Source of the DNA: GCA-2733415 sp964635575
GTDB taxonomy: Bacteria > Bacteroidota > Bacteroidia > Flavobacteriales > Flavobacteriaceae
Length of the DNA stretch: 11,195 nucleotides
Direction: 5' to 3'
Assembly (NCBI GenBank): GCA_964635575.1
Contig: CAZWNY010000060.1
Coordinates: forward strand, 1-11,195
Both the position numbers and the translations under genes were made by a program. Of the stretch, positions 1 to 6,481 are shown one piece after another. The stretch's first letter is position 1. Each line of letters begins with the position of its first letter. The notes beneath the pieces are model-generated. The model ran no database searches. It had not been told where the DNA came from and was given only the letters and a program-made list of their open reading frames with translations.

Positions 1-1053
1 TTCTATAACTGCTTTTGTACGTTCAGAAACTCCTACTTTATTGATATGTGTTTCTATTTTTGGTAAACATCCTATTTTTTTTAGTTCGGCAGCAATTTCA
101 TCTCGTACTACAAATCTGTCTTTTCCTTCGTAATGCATTCCGAAGCTATTTAGTGTTGCATCTTCATTAAAAATATCGATTACTTCTAAATTATGTTTGT
201 CGCCTAATGTTTTATCATTCATGTCGTGCGCAGGAGTTACTTTTAAACATCCTGTGCCAAATTCTATATCTACATATTCATCTTCTATTATAGGAATTAC
301 ACGATTACAAATAGGTACAATTGCTTTTTTACCTTTTAAATGTGTAAAGCGTGCATCGTTAGGGTTTATGCATATTGCAGCATCTCCTAAAATAGTTTCA
401 GGTCGTGTTGTAGCTACGGTTAAGGTTTCGTTAGAGCCTTCAATTTTATAGGTTATGTGGTATAGTTTACCGCTTTGTTCTACGTGTTCCACTTCTTCAT
501 CTGAAAGTGTAGTTTTTGCTTCAGGATCCCAATTTACCATTCGGTAACCTCTATAAATTAGTCCTTTATTGTATAGGTTTACAAAGGTTTTAATTACGGT
601 TTCTGACATGTCGTCATCTAAGGTAAACTTTGTTCTATCCCAATCGCAAGAACATCCTAATTTTTTTAATTGTTCTAAAATTACACCACCATATTGGTTA
701 GTCCAATCCCAAGCGTGTTTTAAAAACTCATCTCGAGATAAATCATTTTTATCAATTCCTTGTTCTTTTAAACGAGCTACAACTTTAGCTTCGGTAGCAA
801 TAGATGCGTGATCGGTGCCTGGAACCCAACATGCATTTTTACCCTGTAAACGTGCTCTCCGAATTAAAACATCCTGTATGGTGTTGTTAAGCATGTGTCC
901 CATGTGTAAAATTCCTGTTACGTTTGGTGGCGGAATTACAATGGTATAGGGTTCTCTTTCGTCTGGAGTTGAATGAAAGTAATTATTTTTCATCCAATAA
1001 CTATACCATTTATCTTCTATTTGTTTTGCATTATATGTTGTTGATATGTTCAT
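1..1053 (-). CDS. valS: Valyl-tRNA synthetase, N-terminal part (partial)
   Basis: Class I aminoacyl-tRNA synthetase that charges tRNA-Val in the cytoplasm. The visible 351 codons begin at ATG 1051-1053 and stay open to the left edge, so about 40% of a usual ~875-residue ValRS is present. The class I HIGH signature is seen as HMGH (residues 50-53) after PPPNVTG. The ValRS-typical PGTDHASIATE lies at 78-88. The CP1 editing domain shows TTRPETILGD at 215-224 and later a GTG..KVTPAHD stretch, used to hydrolyse mischarged Thr-tRNA-Val. The KMSKS loop and anticodon-binding domain lie outside the window. The gene is transcribed divergently from the DUF1573 gene, with a -7 box 29 bases upstream of the start. 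There is no frameshift or stop in the visible part. The assignment is firm. Confidence 0.97.
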   Translation of the reverse strand, partial: MNISTTYNAKQIEDKWYSYWMKNNYFHSTPDEREPYTIVIPPPNVTGILHMGHMLNNTIQDVLIRRARLQGKNACWVPGTDHASIATEAKVVARLKEQGIDKNDLSRDEFLKHAWDWTNQYGGVILEQLKKLGCSCDWDRTKFTLDDDMSETVIKTFVNLYNKGLIYRGYRMVNWDPEAKTTLSDEEVEHVEQSGKLYHITYKIEGSNETLTVATTRPETILGDAAICINPNDARFTHLKGKKAIVPICNRVIPIIEDEYVDIEFGTGCLKVTPAHDMNDKTLGDKHNLEVIDIFNEDATLNSFGMHYEGKDRFVVRDEIAAELKKIGCLPKIETHINKVGVSERTKAVIE

Positions 1054-1082
1054 TTTTGATTTGATATTTTTGTACTAATCTG

Positions 1083-1090
1083 CAAAAATA
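1083..1090 (-). promoter_or_regulatory. Bacteroidota -7 box (TATTTTTG) upstream of valS
   Basis: On the minus strand TATTTTTG fits the Bacteroidota consensus TAnnTTTG and ends 29 bases before the valS ATG. I see no TTG at the usual -33 spacing, so this rests on the -7 element and its position alone. Confidence 0.45.
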
Positions 1091-1189
1091 AGCAAACCTA
1101 AATGATATAAAAACTGTTTGTGCTTTTTGTGCTTTTTTTTTTAATGTTTATTTGACTATTGATACAAACAAAGTATATAAAATAAATCA

Positions 1190-1207
1190 AGGAAAATGCA
1201 TTTTCTT
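1190..1207. repeat. Dyad (palindrome) between valS and the DUF1573 gene
   Basis: The perfect 14-bp palindrome GAAAATGCATTTTC (1192-1205) extends to 18 bp with one G-T position. It sits in the 307-base gap between two divergent genes, between their candidate -7 boxes at 1083-1090 and 1296-1303. It has no loop, so it suits a dimeric DNA-binding protein better than an RNA hairpin. Apart from the two -7 boxes I see nothing else in 1054-1360; in particular no open frame looks coding. A role as operator is inference. Confidence 0.35.
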
Positions 1208-1295
1208 GGTTAAGTTTGTAGTATTGATTTTTTAGCAAAGGATAGTTTTTGCTATAACTTTTTCACCATACCCTGCTAAATAAATTGTTTTCCCT

Positions 1296-1303
1296 TACCT
1301 TTG
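1296..1303 (+). promoter_or_regulatory. Bacteroidota -7 box (TACCTTTG) upstream of the DUF1573 gene
   Basis: TACCTTTG matches TAnnTTTG and lies 57 bases before the ATG at 1361. The nearest upstream TTG (1285-1287) is too close to serve as the -33 element, so the call depends on the -7 match. Confidence 0.4.
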
Positions 1304-1360
1304 AATATTTGATTAATCTAACGATTTCATAGTTGATTAGATGTTTTTAACCGTTTTATT

Positions 1361-1750
1361 ATGAAAAATCTATTACTATTAATGTGCTTAATTGCAGTTA
1401 ACTTTAATGTTTCTGCTCAAAAAGGTGCGCAAATTGAATTTAAAGAGACCACTATTAATTACGGTAAAATCGAATATAATAGTGATGGGATTCGAATTTT
1501 TGAGTTTGCCAATATCGGCGATTCTCCGTTGGTCATTACTAGCGCAAAGTCTACTTGTGGATGTACTGTTCTTGAAAAGCCAAAAACAGGAATTGCTCCT
1601 GGTGAAAAATGAAAAATTAGTGTTAAATATGATACCAAACGTACTGGATTTATTAGAAGAACAATTATCGTTACTTCTAATGCTACAAATATTAAAGGTG
1701 GTATTAGTTATTTGAAAATTAAAGGAATTGTTAGAAAACAAAAAAAATAG
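1361..1750 (+). pseudogene. DUF1573 secreted protein interrupted by an in-frame TGA
   Basis: Small exported protein of the DUF1573 family, common in Bacteroidota and of unknown function; the fold is thought to be an immunoglobulin-like beta sandwich. Residues 1-19 look like a Sec signal peptide (Lys, then a hydrophobic stretch ending VSAQ). The mature part carries the family hallmark STCGCT near residues 64-69, followed by a PGE motif. The frame from ATG 1361 stops at TGA 1610-1612 after 83 codons, directly after GEK. The same frame then continues to TAG 1748-1750 with the rest of the domain: ISVKYDT, a TG turn, ITVTS-like strands and a final strand with a Lys-rich tail. One base change, for example GGA (Gly) to TGA, would explain the break, giving an intact length of 129 residues. 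Either a real nonsense mutation or a base-call error is possible. A truncated 83-residue product would lack the C-terminal strands. Confidence 0.8.
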
Positions 1751-1807
1751 TTTAGCTATATCTTATGGGGATTTAACTATGAAATGTTACATATGTTTTT
1801 TTTAAAA

Positions 1808-3067
1808 TTAGTCCCCAAACACTTCAGAAACTGCTGCAGACATGCGCTTGTAAGTTCCGTTTTCTAGGTTTTTTCTAACGCCTTCAAATGCAGAAACTGT
1901 ACAGTTAATGTCTTCTGTAGTGTGTGTTGCTGTTGGTATTAAGCGTAATAAAATTAGTCCTTTTGGTATTACAGGATATACTACTATTGAGCAAAATACT
2001 CCATAGTTTTCGCGTAAATCTTTTACTAATGCCATTGCTTCTGGTACACTACCGTTTAAATATACAGGTGTAATGCAGGTTTGGGTGTTTCCTAAGTCGA
2101 ACCCTTTATCTCGTAATCCTTTTTGTAATGCGTTGGTGTTTTTCCAAAGTTTTTCTTTTAATTCTGGCATTGTACGCAACATGTCTAAGCGTTTTAGCGC
2201 GCCTACTACTAATTGCATTTGCAATGATTTTGCAAACATTTGCGAACGCATATTGTACTTCATAAAATCAATAATTTCTTGGTCTGCAGCAAAAAATGCT
2301 CCTGTACTTGCCATTGATTTTGCAAAGGTTGCAAAGTAAACATCTATGCCATCTTGCACTCCTTGTTCTTCTCCTGTTCCTGCTCCAGTTTTTCCTAAAG
2401 TACCAAATCCGTGTGCATCATCTACTAATAAACGGAAATTATATTTTTCTTTAAGCGCTACTATTTCTTTTATTTTTCCTTGTTCGCCACGCATGCCAAA
2501 AACACCTTCGGAAATTAATAAAATTCCTCCTCCTGTTTTTTCGGCAAGTTTAACTGCTCTTCCTAAGTTTTTTTCGATACTTACTAAATCGTTATGCCTG
2601 TAAGTAAAACGTTTGCCCATGTGCAAACGAACGCCATCAATAATACATGCGTGGGCATCTACATCATATACAATAATATCGTCTTTGGTTACTAAAGAGT
2701 CTATTGCTGATACCATTCCTTGGTATCCAAAATTCACTAAATAAGCAGCTTGTTTGTTTACAAATTTTGCTAATTCGTTTTCTAATTGTTCGTGTAATTC
2801 GGTATGACCAGACATCATACGTGCTCCCATTGGGTATGCTGATCCGTATTTTATACCGGCATTGGCATCGGCATTACGTATTTCAGGATGGTTTGCAAGA
2901 CCTAAATAGTCATTGATACTCCAAGTAATGACTTCTTTTCCTTGAAATTTCATGCGATTAGAAATTTCTCCTTCTAGTTTTGGGAATACAAAATATCCTT
3001 CTGCAACTTCTGCCCATTTACCTAAAGGTCCTTTATCTTTATATATTTTTTCGAATAGATCTCTCAT
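1808..3067 (-). CDS. PLP-dependent alpha-oxoamine synthase (serine palmitoyltransferase / cysteate acyltransferase-like)
   Basis: Fold-type I PLP enzyme of 419 residues in the alpha-oxoamine synthase family (BioF, Kbl, SPT, cysteate acyltransferase). Such enzymes condense an amino acid with an acyl thioester, with loss of CO2. Visible marks are GSAYPMGARMMSGHTELH (75-92), H139 stacking on PLP (VDAHA), VDDAHGFGTLG (215-225) with D216 and H219 as the expected cofactor contacts, and the Schiff-base lysine K250 in TFAKSMASTGAF. The C-terminus has the usual RLIPTATHT..DI. The TFAKS.AS.GAF active-site block resembles SPT more than BioF (which has a shorter Gly-rich form). No bio or threonine-dehydrogenase gene is nearby. 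In this lineage the likely substrates are serine or cysteate with a long acyl group, giving sphingolipid or sulfonolipid (capnine) bases; this choice is inference. It is preceded by its own -7 box. Confidence 0.85.
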   Translation of the reverse strand: MRDLFEKIYKDKGPLGKWAEVAEGYFVFPKLEGEISNRMKFQGKEVITWSINDYLGLANHPEIRNADANAGIKYGSAYPMGARMMSGHTELHEQLENELAKFVNKQAAYLVNFGYQGMVSAIDSLVTKDDIIVYDVDAHACIIDGVRLHMGKRFTYRHNDLVSIEKNLGRAVKLAEKTGGGILLISEGVFGMRGEQGKIKEIVALKEKYNFRLLVDDAHGFGTLGKTGAGTGEEQGVQDGIDVYFATFAKSMASTGAFFAADQEIIDFMKYNMRSQMFAKSLQMQLVVGALKRLDMLRTMPELKEKLWKNTNALQKGLRDKGFDLGNTQTCITPVYLNGSVPEAMALVKDLRENYGVFCSIVVYPVIPKGLILLRLIPTATHTTEDINCTVSAFEGVRKNLENGTYKRMSAAVSEVFGD

Positions 3068-3093
3068 TCAATAATTTTTAGCTTTTAAAGATG

Positions 3094-3101
3094 CAAAAAT
3101 A
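3094..3101 (-). promoter_or_regulatory. Bacteroidota -7 box (TATTTTTG) upstream of the oxoamine synthase gene
   Basis: TATTTTTG on the minus strand ends 26 bases before the ATG at 3067, nearly the same spacing and the same octamer as upstream of valS. No clear -33 TTG is seen. Confidence 0.45.
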
Positions 3102-3112
3102 ACGATTTTATA

Positions 3113-3140
3113 TTGGTTATCATAATTATTTGATAACCAA
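3113..3140. repeat. 10-bp inverted repeat between purC and the oxoamine synthase gene
   Basis: TTGGTTATCA (3113-3122) and TGATAACCAA (3131-3140) are perfect inverted repeats around an 8-base AT loop. Read on the minus strand the T-tract comes before the hairpin, not after it, so it is not a standard intrinsic terminator for purC. It lies just upstream of the -7 box at 3094-3101. It could be an operator, an mRNA-end stabiliser or a weak terminator. Confidence 0.5.
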
Positions 3141-3164
3141 AAAAAGTATAAAAAAGGTAATTGT

Positions 3165-4115
3165 TTATTTTAGCAAATAAGTAGTTACATTTTTTTCTAT
3201 GCGTTGCATTATGTTTGTGGTGTCGGATTTTACAAATATTTCACCCGTAATTTGTTCGTATAACTCAATATAACGGTTAGATATTTCATTAACTTTATCG
3301 GTATTCATTTCAGGTATTTTTTGTCCTTTTTCTCCTTGAAATCCTTTTGTTATTAACCATTGACGGACAAATTCTTTTGATAATTGTTTTTGAACTTCTC
3401 CATTGTTTTGTCGTTTTTGGTAGCCGTTTGTATAAAAGTATCTTGAAGAGTCTGGTGTGTGTATTTCATCAATCAATACAATTTTACCGTTTTTTGTTTT
3501 TCCAAATTCATATTTAGTATCTACTAATATTAATCCTCTTTTAGCAGCTATTTCTGTTCCTCTTTTAAATAAAGCATGAGTGTAGTTTTCTAGTGTTTTA
3601 TAATCTTCTTTACTAACTATTTTTTTTAATAAAATATCTTTTTTAGATATGTCTTCATCATGTTCGCCAGCGTCTGCTTTTGTAGATGGTGTTATAATTG
3701 GTGTTGGAAATTTGTCGTTTTCTTTCATTTTTTCAGGTAAATTTACCCCGCAAAGCATTCGTTTTCCTAATTTATATTCTCGTGCTGCATGACCAGATAA
3801 ATAGCCTCTAATTACCATTTCAACTTTAAATGGTTTGCATAAATAACCTACTGATACGTTTGGGTCTGGAGTGTCTGTTATCCAATTAGGTACAATGTCT
3901 TGGGTTTGTTGCATCATTTTAGCTGCGATTTGATTTAAAATTTGCCCTTTAAATGGTATTTGTTTAGGCATAATAACATCAAATGCAGATAATCTATCTG
4001 TGGCTATCATTATTAACTTATCCTCATTAATCGTATAAACTTCTCTTACTTTTCCTTTATATATTGATTGTTGGTTCGGAAAATTAAAATTGGTGTCGTT
4101 AATTGTGTTGCTCAT
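3165..4115 (-). CDS. purC: Phosphoribosylaminoimidazole-succinocarboxamide synthase (SAICAR synthetase)
   Basis: Cytosolic enzyme of de novo purine synthesis. It ligates aspartate to CAIR using ATP to give SAICAR. The 316-residue length fits the longer, yeast-like form of the family. Motifs in order are the ATP-binding GKVREVY (21-27), DRLSAFD (40-46), VIRGYLSGHA (101-110), the signature ITPSTKAD followed by GEHDE (141-154), LILVDTKYEFG (195-205) and LIDEIHTPDSSRY (214-226). ATG at 4113-4115 is the natural start, and a -7 box lies 32 bases upstream. No other purine gene is visible here, so purC stands alone between phoH and the oxoamine synthase gene on the same strand. The assignment is firm. 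Confidence 0.97.
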   Translation of the reverse strand: MSNTINDTNFNFPNQQSIYKGKVREVYTINEDKLIMIATDRLSAFDVIMPKQIPFKGQILNQIAAKMMQQTQDIVPNWITDTPDPNVSVGYLCKPFKVEMVIRGYLSGHAAREYKLGKRMLCGVNLPEKMKENDKFPTPIITPSTKADAGEHDEDISKKDILLKKIVSKEDYKTLENYTHALFKRGTEIAAKRGLILVDTKYEFGKTKNGKIVLIDEIHTPDSSRYFYTNGYQKRQNNGEVQKQLSKEFVRQWLITKGFQGEKGQKIPEMNTDKVNEISNRYIELYEQITGEIFVKSDTTNIMQRIEKNVTTYLLK

Positions 4116-4147
4116 AGTTGTGTATTAGTAGTTGTGTGTTTTGAGGG

Positions 4148-4155
4148 CAAAGATA
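4148..4155 (-). promoter_or_regulatory. Bacteroidota -7 box (TATCTTTG) upstream of purC
   Basis: TATCTTTG on the minus strand fits TAnnTTTG and ends 32 bases before the purC ATG, inside the 128-base gap after phoH. It suggests purC has its own promoter. Confidence 0.45.
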
Positions 4156-4243
4156 ATAAATTAACCTCTTTTTTTTCTTTTTTCAAAGGTTTAAGTGTTA
4201 TTATTTGTATGCGTTTAGAGAAAATTGTTTTTTAGAGGTGTTG

Positions 4244-5197
4244 TTAGTTTTCATTTTCAATTCCTTTGTACGCTTGTATTACTTTTTTTACGAGTCGATG
4301 TCGGATAACATCTTTATCGTCTAAATAAACAAACGAAATTCCTTTTACATTTTTAAGCACTAATAATGCTTCTTTTAATCCAGAAACAGTACGGCGTGGT
4401 AAGTCTATTTGACCAGGATCGCCTGTTATAATAAATCGTGCATTTTTACCCATACGAGTTAAAAACATTTTCATTTGTGTGCGTGTTGTATTTTGTGCTT
4501 CGTCTAGTATTACATATGCGTGATCTAAGGTTCTTCCTCGCATAAAAGCAAGTGGTGCGATTTGTATAATTCCTTTTTCCATATAAGATGTTAGTTTTTC
4601 GGCAGGAATCATATCACGCAAAGCATCATATAAAGGCTGCATATATGGGTCTAGTTTTTCCTTCATGTCTCCTGGTAAAAACCCTAAGCTTTCACCTGAC
4701 TCTACTGCTGGTCGGGTTAAGATAATTCGTTTTATTTCTTTATTTTTTAGTGCTCTAACGGCTAGTGCTACACTAGTATAGGTTTTTCCTGTTCCTGCAG
4801 GTCCTACTGCAAAAATCATATCATTTTTAAAAGCTAAATCAACTAACTTGCGTTGGTTTACAGTTTGTGCTTTTATTTTTTTACCTCCAATACCGTGCAC
4901 TAAAACGGAATCTCCTTTGGTAGATGTTGTTAAAGATTCTTTGCTGTTTACGGTTAAAACACGCTCTATAACATTCTCATCTATAGCGTTGTATTTTGCA
5001 AAATGAGTTATCAGCATTGCAATACGTTTATCAAATTCGTTTAAAACATCTTCTTCTCCGTATGCTTTAATTTTATTTCCTCTTGCTATTATTTTTAGTT
5101 TAGGGAAATATTTTTTTAGTAACTCTAATGTGGTTCTTTCTTGTCCAAAAAAATCTTGTGGTGTTACTTCTGTTAGTTCTATAATTAATTCGTTCAA
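4244..5197 (-). CDS. PhoH-like P-loop ATPase
   Basis: Cytosolic P-loop NTPase of the PhoH / PhoH-like (YbeZ) family, linked to RNA metabolism and ribosome maturation in other bacteria; its exact reaction is not settled. The 317 residues hold an N-terminal KH-like region (about 30-70, with LKIIARGNKIK), then the PhoH domain: Walker A GPAGTGKT (132-139), TRPAVESGE, LGFLPGD, Walker B VILDEAQN (229-236) and ITGDPGQ (257-263). Translation most likely starts at TTG 5195-5197. The product then begins MNELIIELTE, which matches how family members begin, while in-frame codons upstream reach a TAA at 5210-5212 without an ATG, and the first internal ATG would remove the KH-like region. YbeZ genes often sit with ybeY, which is not seen here. 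It is transcribed divergently from the DUF62 gene. Confidence 0.93.
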   Translation of the reverse strand: MNELIIELTEVTPQDFFGQERTTLELLKKYFPKLKIIARGNKIKAYGEEDVLNEFDKRIAMLITHFAKYNAIDENVIERVLTVNSKESLTTSTKGDSVLVHGIGGKKIKAQTVNQRKLVDLAFKNDMIFAVGPAGTGKTYTSVALAVRALKNKEIKRIILTRPAVESGESLGFLPGDMKEKLDPYMQPLYDALRDMIPAEKLTSYMEKGIIQIAPLAFMRGRTLDHAYVILDEAQNTTRTQMKMFLTRMGKNARFIITGDPGQIDLPRRTVSGLKEALLVLKNVKGISFVYLDDKDVIRHRLVKKVIQAYKGIENEN

Positions 5198-5235
5198 AAG
5201 TGTATGTTTTTAAAATTATGCAGTTAAAATTACTG

Positions 5236-5251
5236 AAAATTATGTAATTTT
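5236..5251. repeat. Dyad in the phoH / DUF62 divergent region
   Basis: AAAATTA-TG-TAATTTT is a 7+7 inverted repeat with a 2-base centre, midway in the 106-base gap between two divergent genes. No TAnnTTTG box was found for either gene. In DNA this AT-rich it could be chance; a shared operator is only a possibility. Confidence 0.25.
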
Positions 5252-5303
5252 ACGGTTATTTATTAAATAGATTTATAAAAAAACGATTAACAATTTTTGT
5301 TGA

Positions 5304-6140
5304 ATGCATATAATTACTCTTACTACCGATTATGGATTAAAAGACTACTATGTGGGCGCATTAAAAGGTGCTATTTATAATGAAGATAGTAATGCTGTTA
5401 TTGTAGATATTTCTCATTTAATTAATCCTTTTGATGTTCATCAGGCAGCGTATATTATAAATAATGCGTATAAAAACTTCCCCGAAAATACGATTCATAT
5501 TATTGGAGTAGATGGGGAATGTAGTCTAGAAAATGAACATTTGGTAATGCGTTTAAATAATCAATATTTTATAGGTGTAAATAATGGTATCTTATCTATT
5601 TTGGCAAGCACGATAAAACCAGAAAGTATTATAAAAATTAATGCCTTTAAAAAAGGGGAAGTTGATTTTTCGGCAAAATCTATTTTTGCTAAAACAGCCT
5701 GCCATATTGCACGTGGAAAAAGTTTGTCTTTAATTGGTGAGCCGTTTAATAAACTAATGGAAGTTACCAAAATAATGCCAGTTATAAATGAAGAACAAAC
5801 TCAAATTATTGGCTCAATTGACTATATTGATAATTATGGGAATATTATTACTAATATTTCTAAAAAATTGATACAAAAAGTTACAAAAACAAAAGAAGTT
5901 CAAGTTATTGCAGGAAGATATGTTTTTAAAAAAATATACAATTCTTACACAGATATGATAGATTTTAATATTCCTAAAAACAAACGAAAATTGTTTGATG
6001 GTGAAAAAATGGCATTATATAACTCCAATAACATGTTGGAAATTGCTCTTTTTAAAGGTGATTTAAAAAATGGCGGAGGAGCATCATCTTTATTAGGATT
6101 AAAATACAGAGACCGAGTTACTGTTGAATTTAAAAAATAA
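5304..6140 (+). CDS. SAM-hydroxide adenosyltransferase family protein (DUF62) with a changed catalytic triad
   Basis: Member of the DUF62 / SAM hydrolase-halogenase family, whose typical members split S-adenosylmethionine with water into adenosine and methionine. The 278 residues carry the family layout: TTDYGLKDYYVGALKG (7-22, with D9 expected at the SAM ribose), VDISH..NPFDV..AAYII (34-52), IHIIGVD (64-70), NNGILS (93-98) and the second-domain block IDNYGNIITNI (175-185). The canonical Asp-Arg-His water-activating triad appears as D70 kept, Arg replaced by N77 (D+7) and His replaced by S123 (FSAKS in place of FHGRD). I recall similar changes in other flavobacterial members, so this may be a lineage subtype rather than decay; the frame is intact. 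The ABM gene follows after 2 bases, so the two are probably co-transcribed. Confidence 0.85.
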   Translation: MHIITLTTDYGLKDYYVGALKGAIYNEDSNAVIVDISHLINPFDVHQAAYIINNAYKNFPENTIHIIGVDGECSLENEHLVMRLNNQYFIGVNNGILSILASTIKPESIIKINAFKKGEVDFSAKSIFAKTACHIARGKSLSLIGEPFNKLMEVTKIMPVINEEQTQIIGSIDYIDNYGNIITNISKKLIQKVTKTKEVQVIAGRYVFKKIYNSYTDMIDFNIPKNKRKLFDGEKMALYNSNNMLEIALFKGDLKNGGGASSLLGLKYRDRVTVEFKK

Positions 6141-6142
6141 AA

Positions 6143-6341
6143 ATGTTAGTTAGAATCGTAAAATTAAGTTTACAGGAAGATAAAATAGAAACATTTTTAT
6201 CGAACTTTGAAAAACAAAAAGAACATATCAGAGGTTTTGAAGGTTGCCATTTTTTAGAATTATACCAACAAAAAGATGCTAAAAATGTATTTTTTACATA
6301 TAGCTACTGGAGCAACGAAATCGAATTAAACAAGTACCGAA
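6143..6341 (+). CDS. ABM-domain (antibiotic biosynthesis monooxygenase-like) protein, cut by the assembly gap
   Basis: Small ferredoxin-like alpha+beta barrel protein of the ABM superfamily, which includes quinol monooxygenases and heme-degrading enzymes. The 66 readable codons show a first strand MLVRIVKLSL, a helix with FLSNFEKQKEHIRGF, the EGC..FLELYQ turn-strand, and a strand FFTYSYWSNE leading into the Leu-Asn-Lys-Tyr-Arg helix. The rest lies in the run of N from 6342. If the 100 N are taken at face value the frame would close at TAG 6473-6475 and give 110 residues, close to the family's ~100, but the true gap size is unknown. It starts 2 bases after the DUF62 stop, which implies co-transcription. 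The family is likely; the reaction is unknown. Confidence 0.75.
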
Positions 6342-6441
6342 NNNNNNNNNNNNNNNNNNNNNNNNNNNNNNNNNNNNNNNNNNNNNNNNNNNNNNNNNNN
6401 NNNNNNNNNNNNNNNNNNNNNNNNNNNNNNNNNNNNNNNNN
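6342..6441. other. Assembly gap (100 N)
   Basis: Exactly 100 undetermined bases. Such a round number is the usual placeholder for a scaffold join of unknown length. It removes the end of the ABM gene and most of the convergent intergenic region with the exchanger gene. The sequence joined across it should not be trusted for frame or distance. Confidence 0.97.
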
Positions 6442-6481
6442 GCCAATATTTGTTGGTTTTGTGCTTAAAATATAGAAAACA

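Noticed and set aside
1610..1612. TGA in the DUF1573 gene as a recoded sense codon or selenocysteine
   Set aside because: All other genes in the window read normally with TGA as stop, nothing suggests an alternative code in this group, and no selenocysteine element is visible after the codon.
1764..1818. GGGGA / TCCCC pairing across the convergent DUF1573 and oxoamine synthase ends as a shared terminator
   Set aside because: The arms are short, the loop is long, and one arm is simply the last codons of the oxoamine synthase gene.
6442..6475. PIFVGFVLKI after the gap as the certain C-terminus of the ABM protein
   Set aside because: The frame across the N run depends on the arbitrary length of 100, so the tail cannot be assigned with confidence.
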